Positions 23,559 through 34,024 of a stretch of 34,989 nt of DNA are shown here, piece after piece. The notes beneath the pieces were generated by a model, which made no database searches, was not told where the DNA came from, and saw nothing but the letters and a program-made list of their open reading frames with translations. The stretch covers positions 1 through 34,989 of the forward strand of contig NZ_ANNV01000083.1 in NCBI RefSeq assembly GCF_000346755.1, written 5' to 3'. Both the position numbers and the translations under genes were made by a program. Numbering within the stretch: position 1 is the stretch's first letter; each line of letters opens with the position of its first letter. The DNA comes from Pseudomonas sp. CBZ-4. GTDB taxonomy: Bacteria; Pseudomonadota; Gammaproteobacteria; Pseudomonadales; Pseudomonadaceae.

Positions 23559-24074
23559 ATGCCTCGGCGCTTATTCAAACGCTACATGCCCGACCCGACC
23601 AGTATCAGGGAACACAAGTCCTTACGATTCCTCGGCACCTTGCTGCACGACCCCAACCTCTGGCACCTGAATCGGCACTCGGTGGCGCGGGCCATGGCCG
23701 TGGGTTTGTTCGCGGCATTTATCCCGATCCCCTTGCAGATGCTGTTGGCGGCCGTGCTGGCCATTGCGGTGCGCGGCAATATGCCCATCGCCGTCAGCCT
23801 GGTATGGCTGACCAACCCGATCACCATGCCGGTGGTGTTTTTCTGCACCTACCTGACCGGCGCCTGGCTGATGAATGTACCGCCGCGCAGCCTGCCGGAC
23901 GACCTGACCTGGGAATGGATCAGCGGCCAACTGAGTACTTTGTGGCAGCCGTTCCTGCTGGGTTCAGTGGTGCTGGGCTTGGTGCTGGGCGCCCTGGCCT
24001 ACTGCCTGACCATGCTGTACTGGCGCTGGTGGGTGGCCCACCAATGGAAGAAACGCAAACAACGGCGCGCTTGA
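23559..24074 (+). CDS. DUF2062 membrane protein
   Basis: A 171-residue inner-membrane protein of the DUF2062 family, with no known biochemical role. The conserved core is VARAMAVGLFAAFIPIPLQM and ISLVWLTNPITMPV-like VSLVWLTNPITMPVVFFCTY, together with the short amphipathic N-terminus. A last hydrophobic helix (LLGSVVLGLVLGALAYCLTM) is followed by a very basic tail (KKRKQRRA). ATG at 23559 has no clear ribosome-binding site. It converges with the histidine kinase gene, three bases apart; the gene is a single-gene unit next to comEC in other pseudomonads too. Confidence 0.9.
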   Translation: MPRRLFKRYMPDPTSIREHKSLRFLGTLLHDPNLWHLNRHSVARAMAVGLFAAFIPIPLQMLLAAVLAIAVRGNMPIAVSLVWLTNPITMPVVFFCTYLTGAWLMNVPPRSLPDDLTWEWISGQLSTLWQPFLLGSVVLGLVLGALAYCLTMLYWRWWVAHQWKKRKQRRA

Positions 24075-24077
24075 GGC

Positions 24078-25448
24078 CTAACGCGCCCGCAAGCGCAGGT
24101 GCACGCGCAGGCCCAGCCCGGTGTTTTGCGCCCACAGGCTGCCCTCCTGGCGTTGCACGGCATTACGCGCGATGCTCAAGCCGAGGCCAAAGCCGCCGTC
24201 GCCGGGGCGCGAGCCGTCCAGGCGGGTGAACGGCGCAAAGATCCGCTCCAGGTCCTGTTCCGCGATGCCGCCCCCCTGATCCTCCAGCCACAGATGCCAG
24301 TAATCGCCCTCGCGCCGCCCGTCCAGGCTGACCACACCGTCGGCGGGAGAATGGCGGATGGCGTTGCGCACAATGTTTTCCAGGGCCTGGGCCAATGCGT
24401 TCAAGTTGCCGCGCACCCAGCAATCTGCCTCCAACAGGCACGGCAGGCGCGATGCCGGCCAATCGCTTTCGAAACACGCGTTCTCCCGCAGCATGTCCCA
24501 GAGCGCCTGCAACTGGATGCCTTCCTCAGGCAGCGGCGCACGCTCGGTGTCCAGCCAAGCGAGTTGCAGGCTGTCCTCCACCAGGCGTTGCATGGCGTCG
24601 ATCTCCCGACCCAAGCGCTCTCGCAGTTGCGTCAAATCCTGCTCACTGTCACAGGCCACCCGCAAGCGGCTTAAAGGGGTGCGCAACTCGTGGGACATGT
24701 CCCGCAGCAACTGCTGCTGCAACACCACAGTGCCTTGCAGGCGCTCGGACATATGGTCAAAGGCCCGCCCCAGCTCGCCCAACTCATCCTGGCGGCTGAT
24801 GGCCGCGTGGGACAGCCGCGTATTCAACTGATCGGCACGCCAGGCGTTGGCCTGCTCGCGCAGTTGATTGAGGGGCATGATCAGCAAGCGATACAGGCCA
24901 ATGCACAGCAACAAGGTAAACAGGCCCGGAATCACACCGTTGGTCACCACGCGCCAGAACAACTGATAGCGCCCCGGCATGAAGCGTTGGGGCAACTCGA
25001 TGACCAGGGAGCCCGCCGACGGGTCCACCGGAAAGGGGATTTTCAACCACGGCAAACCCTGCACATGCCGGCTGACGGGCCAGTCGAGCCCGCGCAGGGA
25101 GGTGAGGCGCTGGCTTTCCTTGTCGGTCAGCGGGTAGCTGCTCAGCGATTGCAGGTCATTGCCAATCACGCCGATCCAGGTGCGCTCACGCTTGCCCATC
25201 GCTTGCAGCCAGGCGTCGACACCGGCATGGCCGCCGCGATTCCAGGCCTGCTCGGCACTCACGGCGTAACCACTCAAGGTGATCCGCGCTTCGTCGGACA
25301 GGTACTGGTTCTTCTGCTCCATGTACCGGCCCCAGGACCAACTGAGCCAGATCATCAGCAAACAAAAGGCGATCAACAGGCAGGCCAGTTTCCAGAATAA
25401 CGAGTGCTTGCCCGGCAACCGCGTCAAGGGGTGCTCAAAGAATCTCAT
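24078..25448 (-). CDS. Two-component sensor histidine kinase (possible PirS)
   Basis: A 456-residue inner-membrane sensor kinase. Two transmembrane helices (about 19-38 and 170-192) bracket a periplasmic sensor domain of some 130 residues. A HAMP linker follows, then the dimerisation domain with DMSHELRTPLSRLR, phospho-acceptor His253, and an ATPase domain with N-box NIVRNAIRHSP, G1 EDQGGGI, FAPFTRLDG and G2 GGFGLGLSI. All key residues are intact. ATG at 25448 is used; a GTG six bases before is also in frame. It overlaps the regulator gene by 14 bases, so the two form one operon. Position next to gacS matches pirR-pirS of P. aeruginosa, a siderophore-sensing pair; but no receptor gene adjoins it here, so this is tentative. 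Confidence 0.93.
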   Translation of the reverse strand: MRFFEHPLTRLPGKHSLFWKLACLLIAFCLLMIWLSWSWGRYMEQKNQYLSDEARITLSGYAVSAEQAWNRGGHAGVDAWLQAMGKRERTWIGVIGNDLQSLSSYPLTDKESQRLTSLRGLDWPVSRHVQGLPWLKIPFPVDPSAGSLVIELPQRFMPGRYQLFWRVVTNGVIPGLFTLLLCIGLYRLLIMPLNQLREQANAWRADQLNTRLSHAAISRQDELGELGRAFDHMSERLQGTVVLQQQLLRDMSHELRTPLSRLRVACDSEQDLTQLRERLGREIDAMQRLVEDSLQLAWLDTERAPLPEEGIQLQALWDMLRENACFESDWPASRLPCLLEADCWVRGNLNALAQALENIVRNAIRHSPADGVVSLDGRREGDYWHLWLEDQGGGIAEQDLERIFAPFTRLDGSRPGDGGFGLGLSIARNAVQRQEGSLWAQNTGLGLRVHLRLRAR

Positions 25449-26163
25449 CGGCACCGCTCAACACGTAGCCCTTGCCCCACACCGTGCGCACTTCCCGCTC
25501 GCTGTAGCCGATGGCCTTGAGCTTGCGGCGGATCTGGCTGATGTGCATGTCGAGGCTGCGGTCGTGGGGCGCATAACCGCGCTGCAGCACATGCTGATAT
25601 AGGAAGGCTTTGCTGAGGACTTCTTCGCCGTTGCGGTGCAGGGTTTCCAGCAAGCGGTATTCGCTGCGGGTCAGCCCGGCCCACTGCTCCTGGTAGAACA
25701 CGTCACACAGTTCATCGTCGAAACGCAGGGGCCGCAGGTCGTCGCGCAACGGCGCAAGGCTCGGCAACGGGCGCCGGTCGAGGGCGACGCGACGCAGGAT
25801 GGCTTCGATGCGCACGCGCAATTCGATCATGCTGAACGGCTTGGGCAGGTAGTCGTCGGCCCCCAGGCGAAAACCGCTGATACGGTCGGCTTCGGCCCCC
25901 AAAGCCGACATCAGGATGACCGGGATCGAATGGCTCTGGCGCAAATGCGTGAGGATCGACAAGCCATCCATGCCCGGCAGCAAGATGTCCATCAACACCA
26001 CATCGAACGCCTGGTCGCGGGCCATCTCCAGGCCTTGCTGGCCGTTCTGGCACCAGGTGACCTGGAAGCCGCAACGCCCCAAATGCTCGTGGACATAGGC
26101 ACCCAGCACAGGGTCATCTTCGATGGTCAGGATACTGGGTAGGCCAACTACTGCGGGATTCAT
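25435..26163 (-). CDS. OmpR-family response regulator (possible PirR)
   Basis: A 242-residue transcription regulator. The receiver domain (12-125) has the acidic pair D16-D17, phospho-acceptor D59 in VVLMDILLPGMDG, and K108 in YLPKPF. The C-terminal winged-helix DNA-binding domain has LTRSEYRLLETLHRNGEEVL, DRSLDMHISQIRRKL and VRTVWGKGYVLS, all typical OmpR/PhoB elements. ATG at 26163 is used; an upstream TTG (26175) is less likely. It lies first in the operon with the kinase and is divergent from gacS, with 205 bases between start codons. Confidence 0.94.
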   Translation of the reverse strand: MNPAVVGLPSILTIEDDPVLGAYVHEHLGRCGFQVTWCQNGQQGLEMARDQAFDVVLMDILLPGMDGLSILTHLRQSHSIPVILMSALGAEADRISGFRLGADDYLPKPFSMIELRVRIEAILRRVALDRRPLPSLAPLRDDLRPLRFDDELCDVFYQEQWAGLTRSEYRLLETLHRNGEEVLSKAFLYQHVLQRGYAPHDRSLDMHISQIRRKLKAIGYSEREVRTVWGKGYVLSGADEIL

Positions 26164-26368
26164 TAGCGTCTGCAAGTCATTCTCAATGACTGATTATTCA
26201 AGATTAACCCGCCACAGGCAATCGCCATCCGGCCGCCAATGGCCCGAAGATTGCCGCCTGTCATTAATTTGCAAGATTCCAGGGCGTGCAAATGGCTACA
26301 CTGCGCAGGTGGCGCGGCCCGGATGCTTGCGTGGTTCATTGATATCAGTGTGGTAGCAGGAGAGTGGC

Positions 26369-29122
26369 GTGCTTAGAAGAATGGGGATAAAAGGCCGCGT
26401 ACTGTTGCTGACCTTATTGCCGACCAGCCTGATGGCCCTGTTGTTGGGGGGCTACTTCACCTGGATGCAACTGTCGGAATTACAGAGCCAATTGCTGCAA
26501 CGCGGCGAGATGATCGCCGAGCAACTGGCACCGTTGGTGGCACCGGCCTTGAGCGCGAAGAACGCCGACCTGCTGGAGCGCATCGCCACCCAGTCCCTGG
26601 AGCAGCCGGACGTGCGCGCCGTGTCGTTCCTCGGCCCCGACCGCGCGCCCCTGGCCCACGCCGGCCCGACCATGCTCAACCAGCCTCCCGCCGGCAACAG
26701 CTCCCATCTGCTGCAACGCACCGGCAACGACGCCACCCGCTACCTGCTGCCGGTGTTTGGTCGCCATCGCAACCTCGCGGGCGAATTGATCCCCGACGAA
26801 GCCGACCGCCTGCTGGGCTGGGTCGAAGTCGAACTGTCCCACAACGGCATGTTGCTGCGCGGCTATCGCAGCCTGTTCGCCAGCCTGCTGTTGATCGCCA
26901 TCGGCCTGATCGTCACGGCCACCCTGGCCCTGCGCATCAGTCGCACGATCAATTCGCCGATTGGCCTGATCAAGCAAGCCGTGGCCCAGCTCAAGGACGG
27001 CAACCTGGAAACCCGCCTGCCGCCGCTGGGCAGCCAGGAATTGGACCAGCTCGCCTCGGGCATCAACCGCATGGCCGAAACCCTGCAAAACGCCCAGGAA
27101 GAGCTGCAACACAGCATCGACCAGGCCACCGAAGACGTGCGCCAGAACCTGGAAACCATCGAGATCCAGAACATCGAACTGGACCTGGCGCGCAAGGAGG
27201 CTTTGGAAGCCAGCCGTATCAAGTCGGAGTTCCTGGCCAATATGAGCCATGAAATCCGCACCCCGCTCAACGGCATTCTCGGTTTCACCCACCTGCTGCA
27301 AAAAAGCGAACTGTCGCCGCGCCAGCTGGATTACCTGAGCACTATCGAAAAATCCGCCGACAACCTGCTGGGCATCATCAACGAGATCCTCGATTTTTCG
27401 AAGATCGAGGCCGGCAAGCTGGTCCTCGACAGCGTGCCCTTCAACCTGCGCGACCTGCTGCAAGACACCCTGACCATCCTCGCCCCCGCCGCCCACGCCA
27501 AACAACTGGAACTGGTCAGCCTGGTCTACCGCGACACCCCGCTGGCACTGGTGGGTGACCCGCTGCGCCTCAAGCAGATCCTGACCAACCTGATCAGCAA
27601 CGCGATCAAGTTCACCCGCGAAGGCACCATCGTTGCCCGTGCGATGATCGAGGACGAACAGGAAGACAGCGTGCAGTTGCGCATCAGCGTGCAGGACACC
27701 GGCATCGGCCTGTCCAGCCAGGATGTGCGCGCGCTGTTCCAGGCGTTCAGTCAGGCCGACAACTCGCTGTCGCGCCAGCCTGGGGGCACTGGCCTGGGCC
27801 TGGTGATTTCCAAGCGCTTGATCGAACAGATGGGCGGTGAGATCGGCGTCGATAGCACGCCGGGCGAAGGCTCGGAGTTCTGGATCAGCCTGAACCTGCC
27901 CAAGACCCGCGATGACCTTGACGACCTGCCCTCGGCGCCGCTGCTGGGGCGGCGCGTGGCCGTGCTGGAGAACCACGAGCTGGCGCGCCAGGCCCTGCAA
28001 CACCAGTTGGAAGACTGCGGCCTGGAAGTCACCCCGTTCAACAGCCTGGAAAGCCTGACCAATGGCATTACCAGCGCGCACCAGACCGAACAGGCCATCG
28101 ACCTGGCGGTGCTCGGCATCACCGCCAACGACATTCCCCCGGAGCGCCTCAACCAGCACCTGTGGGACCTCGAACACCTGGGCTGCAAGGTGCTGGTGCT
28201 GTGCCCGACCACCGAACAGATGCTGTTCACCCAATCGGTGCCCAACCCCAACAGCCAGTTGCAGGCCAAGCCGGCCTGCACCCGCAAGCTGCGCCGCGCC
28301 CTGGCCGACCTGATCAGCCCTCGCCCCTCGCGCAGCGACCCCGGCGAGCCGTTGTCCAGCCGTGCGCCACGGGTGCTGTGCGTGGACGACAACCCGGCCA
28401 ACCTGCTGCTGGTGCAAACCCTGCTGGAAGACATGGGCGCCAAGGTGCAGGCGGTCGAAAGCGGTTTCGCCGCCATCGACGCGGTCAAGCAGGAAACCTT
28501 CGACCTGGTACTGATGGACGTGCAAATGCCCGGCATGGACGGGCGCCAGAGCACCGAAGCGATCCGCCAGTGGGAAAGCGAACGCCACGGCACGCCATTG
28601 CCGGTGGTCGCCCTCACCGCCCACGCCATGGCCAACGAAAAGCGCGCGCTGCTGCAAAGCGGCATGGATGACTACCTCACCAAACCCATCAGCGAGCGGC
28701 AACTGGCCCAGGTGGTGCTCAAATGGACCGGCCTGGCCCTGCGCAACCAGGCGCCGGAGCGCGCCACCGACGGCCTGGCCCCGGCCGTACGCCTGCTGGT
28801 GCTGGACCACGAAGAAGGCCTGCGCCTGGCCGCCGGCAAGACCGACCTGGCCGCCGACATGCTGGCCATGTTGCTGGCCTCGCTGGAAGCCGACCGCCTG
28901 GCCATCACCGTCGCCCGCGAAGCCAAAGACCACCACGCCCTGATCGAACGCGTCCACCGCCTGCACGGCGCCACCCGCTATTGTGGCGTGCCGCAACTGC
29001 GTGCCGCCTGCCAGCGCGCGGAAACCCTGCTCAAGCAGGACGATGCCAAGGCCATGAATGCGCTGGACGAACTGGACATGGCCATTGCTCGGCTGGCCAG
29101 TGAGGCGCGGGTCAGCGCCTGA
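26369..29122 (+). CDS. gacS: Hybrid sensor kinase GacS
   Basis: A 917-residue hybrid histidine kinase, the sensor of the Gac/Rsm pathway that, through GacA and Rsm small RNAs, controls secondary metabolites, exoenzymes and biofilm in pseudomonads. The N-terminus LRRMGIKGRVLLLTLLPTSLMALLLGGYFTWM-like membrane helix starts the protein, with a second helix near 170-187 and a periplasmic loop between. A HAMP domain and a coiled coil lead to the HisKA domain (NMSHEIRTPLNG, His294), the ATPase domain (NLISNAIKF, GGTGLGLVI), a receiver domain (VDDNPANLLLV, D717 in LVLMDVQMPGMDG), and an HPt domain (VHRLHGATRYCG, His863). All phosphorelay residues are intact, and length equals that of known GacS. The start is GTG, with AGGAG six bases upstream. 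Confidence 0.97.
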   Translation: MLRRMGIKGRVLLLTLLPTSLMALLLGGYFTWMQLSELQSQLLQRGEMIAEQLAPLVAPALSAKNADLLERIATQSLEQPDVRAVSFLGPDRAPLAHAGPTMLNQPPAGNSSHLLQRTGNDATRYLLPVFGRHRNLAGELIPDEADRLLGWVEVELSHNGMLLRGYRSLFASLLLIAIGLIVTATLALRISRTINSPIGLIKQAVAQLKDGNLETRLPPLGSQELDQLASGINRMAETLQNAQEELQHSIDQATEDVRQNLETIEIQNIELDLARKEALEASRIKSEFLANMSHEIRTPLNGILGFTHLLQKSELSPRQLDYLSTIEKSADNLLGIINEILDFSKIEAGKLVLDSVPFNLRDLLQDTLTILAPAAHAKQLELVSLVYRDTPLALVGDPLRLKQILTNLISNAIKFTREGTIVARAMIEDEQEDSVQLRISVQDTGIGLSSQDVRALFQAFSQADNSLSRQPGGTGLGLVISKRLIEQMGGEIGVDSTPGEGSEFWISLNLPKTRDDLDDLPSAPLLGRRVAVLENHELARQALQHQLEDCGLEVTPFNSLESLTNGITSAHQTEQAIDLAVLGITANDIPPERLNQHLWDLEHLGCKVLVLCPTTEQMLFTQSVPNPNSQLQAKPACTRKLRRALADLISPRPSRSDPGEPLSSRAPRVLCVDDNPANLLLVQTLLEDMGAKVQAVESGFAAIDAVKQETFDLVLMDVQMPGMDGRQSTEAIRQWESERHGTPLPVVALTAHAMANEKRALLQSGMDDYLTKPISERQLAQVVLKWTGLALRNQAPERATDGLAPAVRLLVLDHEEGLRLAAGKTDLAADMLAMLLASLEADRLAITVAREAKDHHALIERVHRLHGATRYCGVPQLRAACQRAETLLKQDDAKAMNALDELDMAIARLASEARVSA

Positions 29123-29140
29123 CGCACAGTCTTAGGAACC

Positions 29141-29159
29141 GGGCCCGCTCCCACAGGGG
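29141..29159. repeat. Degenerate REP-like half site
   Basis: gggcccgctcccacagggg, in the short gap between gacS and ldhA, resembles one arm of a different pseudomonad REP type (gctcccaca core) but lacks a partner arm. Only about 20 bases are recognisable. Confidence 0.4.
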
Positions 29160-29199
29160 TTATGTATTTTCAAATGATTAATCGCAGGGAGCATTTTTT

Positions 29200-30189
29200 A
29201 TGCGCGTGATTCTTTTCAGCAGCCAGACCTACGACCGCGACAGCTTCCTCGGCGAGCCTCTACCGCCCGGCCTGGAGCTGCAATTCCAACCCGCGCGCCT
29301 CAACCTCGACACCGTGGCCCTGGCCGAGCACCACGAAGTGGTCTGCCCATTCATCAACGATGACCTCAGCGCCCCGGTGCTGGAACACCTGGCCAAAGGC
29401 GGCACGCGCCTGATCGCCCTGCGCTCGGCCGGCTACAACCACGTGGACCTGGCCGCCGCCAAGCGCCTCGGCCTGACCATCGTGCGCGTCCCCGCCTATT
29501 CGCCGCACGCCGTGGCCGAGCATGCGGTGGCGCTGATCCTCGCGCTCAACCGCCGCCTGCACCGCGCCTACAACCGCACCCGCGACGGCGATTTCAGCCT
29601 GCACGGCCTCACCGGCTTCGACCTGGTGGGCAAGACCGTCGGCGTGGTCGGCACCGGGCAGATCGGCGCCACGTTCGCCAAGATCATGGCCGGTTTTGGC
29701 TGCCAGTTGCTCGCCTACGACCCGTTCCCCAACCCGCAGGTGCTGGCCTTGGGCGCGCGCTACGTAAGCCTGCCCGAGCTGCTGGCGCAGGCGCAGATCA
29801 TCAGCCTGCATTGCCCGCTCACCGCCGACAGCAAACACCTGATCAACGCCGACTCCCTGGCGCATATGCAACCCGGCGCGATGCTGATCAACACCGGGCG
29901 TGGCGGCCTGGTGGATACGCCGGCGCTGATCGAAGCGCTCAAGGACGGCCAGCTCGGCTACCTGGGGCTGGATGTGTACGAAGAAGAAGCCCAATTGTTC
30001 TTCGAAGACCGCTCCGACCTGCCCCTGCAAGATGATGTGCTGGCGCGCCTGCTGACCTTCCCCAACGTGATCATCACCGCGCACCAGGCGTTCTTGACCC
30101 GCGAAGCCCTCGGCGCCATTGCCGGCACTACCCTGGCCAACATTGCCGCCTGGGCCGAAGGCCGCACACAAAACCTGGTCGAGGGATGA
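29200..30189 (+). CDS. ldhA: D-lactate dehydrogenase (2-hydroxyacid dehydrogenase family)
   Basis: A 329-residue cytoplasmic NAD-dependent enzyme that interconverts pyruvate and D-lactate; in pseudomonads it helps anaerobic survival. The substrate domain has IALRSAGYNHVDL, the Rossmann fold VGKTVGVVGTGQIGATFAK (GxGxxG) and AMLINTGRGGLVDTPALIEAL follow, then the catalytic Glu region LGLDVYEEE and the catalytic His in ITAHQAFLT. Normal length for the fermentative LdhA class. ATG with AGGGAG 11 bases upstream. It follows gacS by 77 bases in the same direction, as in P. aeruginosa. Confidence 0.95.
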   Translation: MRVILFSSQTYDRDSFLGEPLPPGLELQFQPARLNLDTVALAEHHEVVCPFINDDLSAPVLEHLAKGGTRLIALRSAGYNHVDLAAAKRLGLTIVRVPAYSPHAVAEHAVALILALNRRLHRAYNRTRDGDFSLHGLTGFDLVGKTVGVVGTGQIGATFAKIMAGFGCQLLAYDPFPNPQVLALGARYVSLPELLAQAQIISLHCPLTADSKHLINADSLAHMQPGAMLINTGRGGLVDTPALIEALKDGQLGYLGLDVYEEEAQLFFEDRSDLPLQDDVLARLLTFPNVIITAHQAFLTREALGAIAGTTLANIAAWAEGRTQNLVEG

Positions 30190-30260
30190 TCAGCGGTCAC
30201 ATACCAGGCCCATGATGGGCCGGCACCCGTGATAGGATGCCGCGCCTATTTGGAGGATCC

Positions 30261-30701
30261 ATGGCCGAACACGATTTCCGCTTCAGCTTGCTGAGCCCGC
30301 AACACACCCTGATCGAATGCCGCGCCCTGGTGCCGGGCCGTTACCAGGTCACCGGCAACGGTGGCGCGATCAAGCACGGCGACGTGCTGATCGTCACCCT
30401 GCGCGGCAGCAAAACCCTGTCGATGCGCCTCACTGTCGAAGGCGATGCGCGCTATTCCATCCGCCCGGCAGGCCAATGGGTCGCCATGGCCCAGGGGCCG
30501 AAATTCGGCGAGTTGGAGATTCACACCTGGAAGGTCAATTGCGACAGCTGCGACAGCGTGCTGGAGTTTGAATTCGCCGTCGAAACCAAGCTGAGCAAAG
30601 AGCCGCTGCAACCGGCCGCCAACGCGCGGATCAAGGAGTTGGGCTGGGCCAGCGAAGGCAACAAGCACCGCTGCCCGAAATGCCAGCAGGCCGCACAATG
30701 A
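30261..30701 (+). CDS. Hypothetical protein with C-terminal zinc-ribbon-like cysteines
   Basis: A 146-residue soluble protein of no known function. Start is the ATG at 30261 following GGAGGATCC; the longer frame to 30237 has no site. The first two thirds are beta-rich (VPGRYQVTGNGGAIKHGDVL, TLRGSKTLSMRL). The last third has four Cys as two CxxC pairs, CDSC and CPKC, separated by about 50 residues, suggesting zinc binding. It overlaps the META-domain gene downstream by four bases (ATGA) and follows ldhA by 71 bases, so the two small genes are an operon; gene order after ldhA is shared with other pseudomonads. In the gap a palindrome ggcccatgatgggcc (30207-30221) lacks a T-tract. Confidence 0.82.
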   Translation: MAEHDFRFSLLSPQHTLIECRALVPGRYQVTGNGGAIKHGDVLIVTLRGSKTLSMRLTVEGDARYSIRPAGQWVAMAQGPKFGELEIHTWKVNCDSCDSVLEFEFAVETKLSKEPLQPAANARIKELGWASEGNKHRCPKCQQAAQ

Positions 30702-31102
30702 AAGGCCTGCTTCTGCTCGCCGCTGTCGGTGCGGCCCTGACGGGTTGCGCCGGGGATGCGGTCAAGCTCAAGCAGGACCACAGCTACGTGGTGGAATGGA
30801 TTGGTGAACGGCCGCTGATGGATTACGCGCACCTGACCGTCACCCTCGGTGCGGATGGTCGCGCCTACGGCAATGGCGGTTGCAACCATTGGTTTGCGCC
30901 GTACACCGTCGACGGCGAAAAGCTCAGCTTCGGCCAGATCGGCAGCACCCGCAAAATGTGCGCCGAGGCCTTGATGGAGCAGGAACACCGCTTCTTCCAG
31001 GCCCTGCAAGGCGTGCAGCGCTGGGATATTTCGCCGATCGAGCAGACACGTTTCTGGCCGGCCGAGGGCAAGCCGATTCGCCTGTGGCTTGAAGAAGGCT
31101 AA
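30698..31102 (+). CDS. META-domain lipoprotein (HslJ-like)
   Basis: A 134-residue predicted lipoprotein. Start is the ATG at 30698 in the ATGA overlap with the gene before. The signal segment LLLLAAVGAALTGC gives a lipobox with Cys17. The META domain shows a strand VVEWIGERPL, GRAYGNGGCNHWFAPY and a second Cys in STRKMCAEALMEQE; these two Cys are at positions known to pair in HslJ-like proteins. HslJ is a heat-inducible outer-membrane protein linked to novobiocin tolerance; no more specific role can be read here. Confidence 0.87.
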   Translation: MKGLLLLAAVGAALTGCAGDAVKLKQDHSYVVEWIGERPLMDYAHLTVTLGADGRAYGNGGCNHWFAPYTVDGEKLSFGQIGSTRKMCAEALMEQEHRFFQALQGVQRWDISPIEQTRFWPAEGKPIRLWLEEG

Positions 31103-31129
31103 CCCAGCCTAAATGTGGGCTGGCTTTTC

Positions 31130-31215
31130 TGTGGGAGCTGGCTTGCCTGCGATGACATCGCCGCGGTGTACCTGATACACCGCGCTGCCTGTATCGCAGG
31201 CAAGCCAGCTCCCAC
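31130..31215. repeat. REPIN: two REP copies in inverted orientation
   Basis: A direct REP core (31130-31156) and its inverted copy (31192-31215) lie 86 bases end to end, tgtgggag outermost on each side. The centre has a second perfect inverted repeat, gcggtgta / tacaccgc. The whole can form one long hairpin. It lies between convergent genes (META lipoprotein and TlpA-like), a common REP location, and may double as a transcription stop. Confidence 0.9.
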
Positions 31216-31235
31216 ATTGGTTTGGTGTTGTTGCT

Positions 31236-33180
<1,945 letters not shown>

Positions 33181-33187
33181 AGTCCGC

Positions 33188-33273
33188 TATCGCAGGCAAG
33201 CCAGCTCCCACATTTGACCGAGTTTCAACCTTGGAATGCAGTCAACTGTGGGAGCTGGCTTGCCTGCGATGGC
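33188..33273. repeat. REP pair in the opposite, back-to-back arrangement
   Basis: An inverted REP copy (33188-33212) precedes a direct copy (33247-33273), 86 bases end to end, with the tgtgggag ends facing inward. At 31130 they face outward. The pair lies between convergent genes (DUF2069 and the glycosylase). Confidence 0.88.
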
Positions 33274-33285
33274 ATCACCTCGGTC

Positions 33286-33957
33286 TCAATGATTCACCGT
33301 ATAGGCCAGCATCATCGACAACTGGCACATCGGCCGCCCACTCTCGGCATGCCACTGGTTGAACGCCCCTTGTACCGTCGCCAGGTCCCGCAGGCTGGTC
33401 GGCGCCTTGTCGACGATCTTCTGCGCGTTCAGCGCCGCCACCACGTCGTAACTGGGCACAAACGTATCCTTGCCGACCATGCGCAAGAAGCGCGGCGCGG
33501 ACAAACCGCCCAACTGGTGGCCGTGCTTGCTCAGGTACTTCCATAGCCCAACGATATCGGTCACTGGCCAGTCGGCGATAAACGCGCCGAAGCTGCCGTG
33601 TTCCTGGGCGATGTCCAGGATCATCTGTGCATTGCGCGGCACGCTCTTGAGCTTGCCCAGGTGGCGGATGATGCTGGTGTCCTGCATCAACCGCTCCAGG
33701 TGCTCGGCGCCCATCAGCACGACTTTTTCCGGGTCGAAGCCGAAGAACACTTTCTCGAATGCCGGCCACTTGGCGTCCACCACACTGTGCTTCAAGCCCG
33801 CGCGAAACACCCGCAGCGCCAGGGTCGACAGGTAGCGGTCATCGCTGATCTTGCGCAATTGCGCCGGGGTGTTGGGCACCGGCAGATGGGCTTCCAACTC
33901 GGCGGCCGAACCGAAACGGTTCAGACAGTATTCGTGCAGCCACTTGTAATCGCGCAT
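33286..33957 (-). CDS. DNA-3-methyladenine glycosylase I family (Tag-like)
   Basis: A 223-residue protein resembling DNA-3-methyladenine glycosylase I, a base-excision enzyme of the helix-hairpin-helix superfamily that removes alkylated adenine. Visible matches are DDRYLSTLALRVFRAGLKHS (the Tag-like F.AGL.W segment with His at the end), AFEKVFFGFDPEKV, RLMQDTSIIRHLGKLKSVPR and NAQMILDIAQEHGSFGAF. The C-terminal half (LSKHGHQLGGLSAPRFLRMV) differs from E. coli Tag, and the zinc Cys/His quartet of that enzyme is not clearly complete, so activity may differ. ATG at 33957 with AGGAGAGGGC just upstream. It follows ttcA by 67 bases on the same strand, beyond a terminator. Confidence 0.85.
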   Translation of the reverse strand: MRDYKWLHEYCLNRFGSAAELEAHLPVPNTPAQLRKISDDRYLSTLALRVFRAGLKHSVVDAKWPAFEKVFFGFDPEKVVLMGAEHLERLMQDTSIIRHLGKLKSVPRNAQMILDIAQEHGSFGAFIADWPVTDIVGLWKYLSKHGHQLGGLSAPRFLRMVGKDTFVPSYDVVAALNAQKIVDKAPTSLRDLATVQGAFNQWHAESGRPMCQLSMMLAYTVNH

Positions 33958-33980
33958 GCCCTCTCCTGGGGATTCAAATG

Positions 33981-34010
33981 AAAACGGCGCCCATGAGCGC
34001 CGTCTTTCAG
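33981..34010 (-). terminator. Intrinsic terminator after ttcA
   Basis: On the minus strand acggcgc (34003-33997) pairs with gcgccgt (33990-33984) and runs into tttcattt. It sits 15 bases past the ttcA stop and separates it from the glycosylase gene. Confidence 0.75.
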
Positions 34011-34024
34011 AGCGTTGAAGAACC

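Noticed and set aside
26480..28996. 838-codon minus-strand open frame inside gacS
   Set aside because: An antisense shadow of gacS third-position GC bias; the composition is His/Gln/Ala/Val-rich without domains, and gacS on the plus strand is complete.
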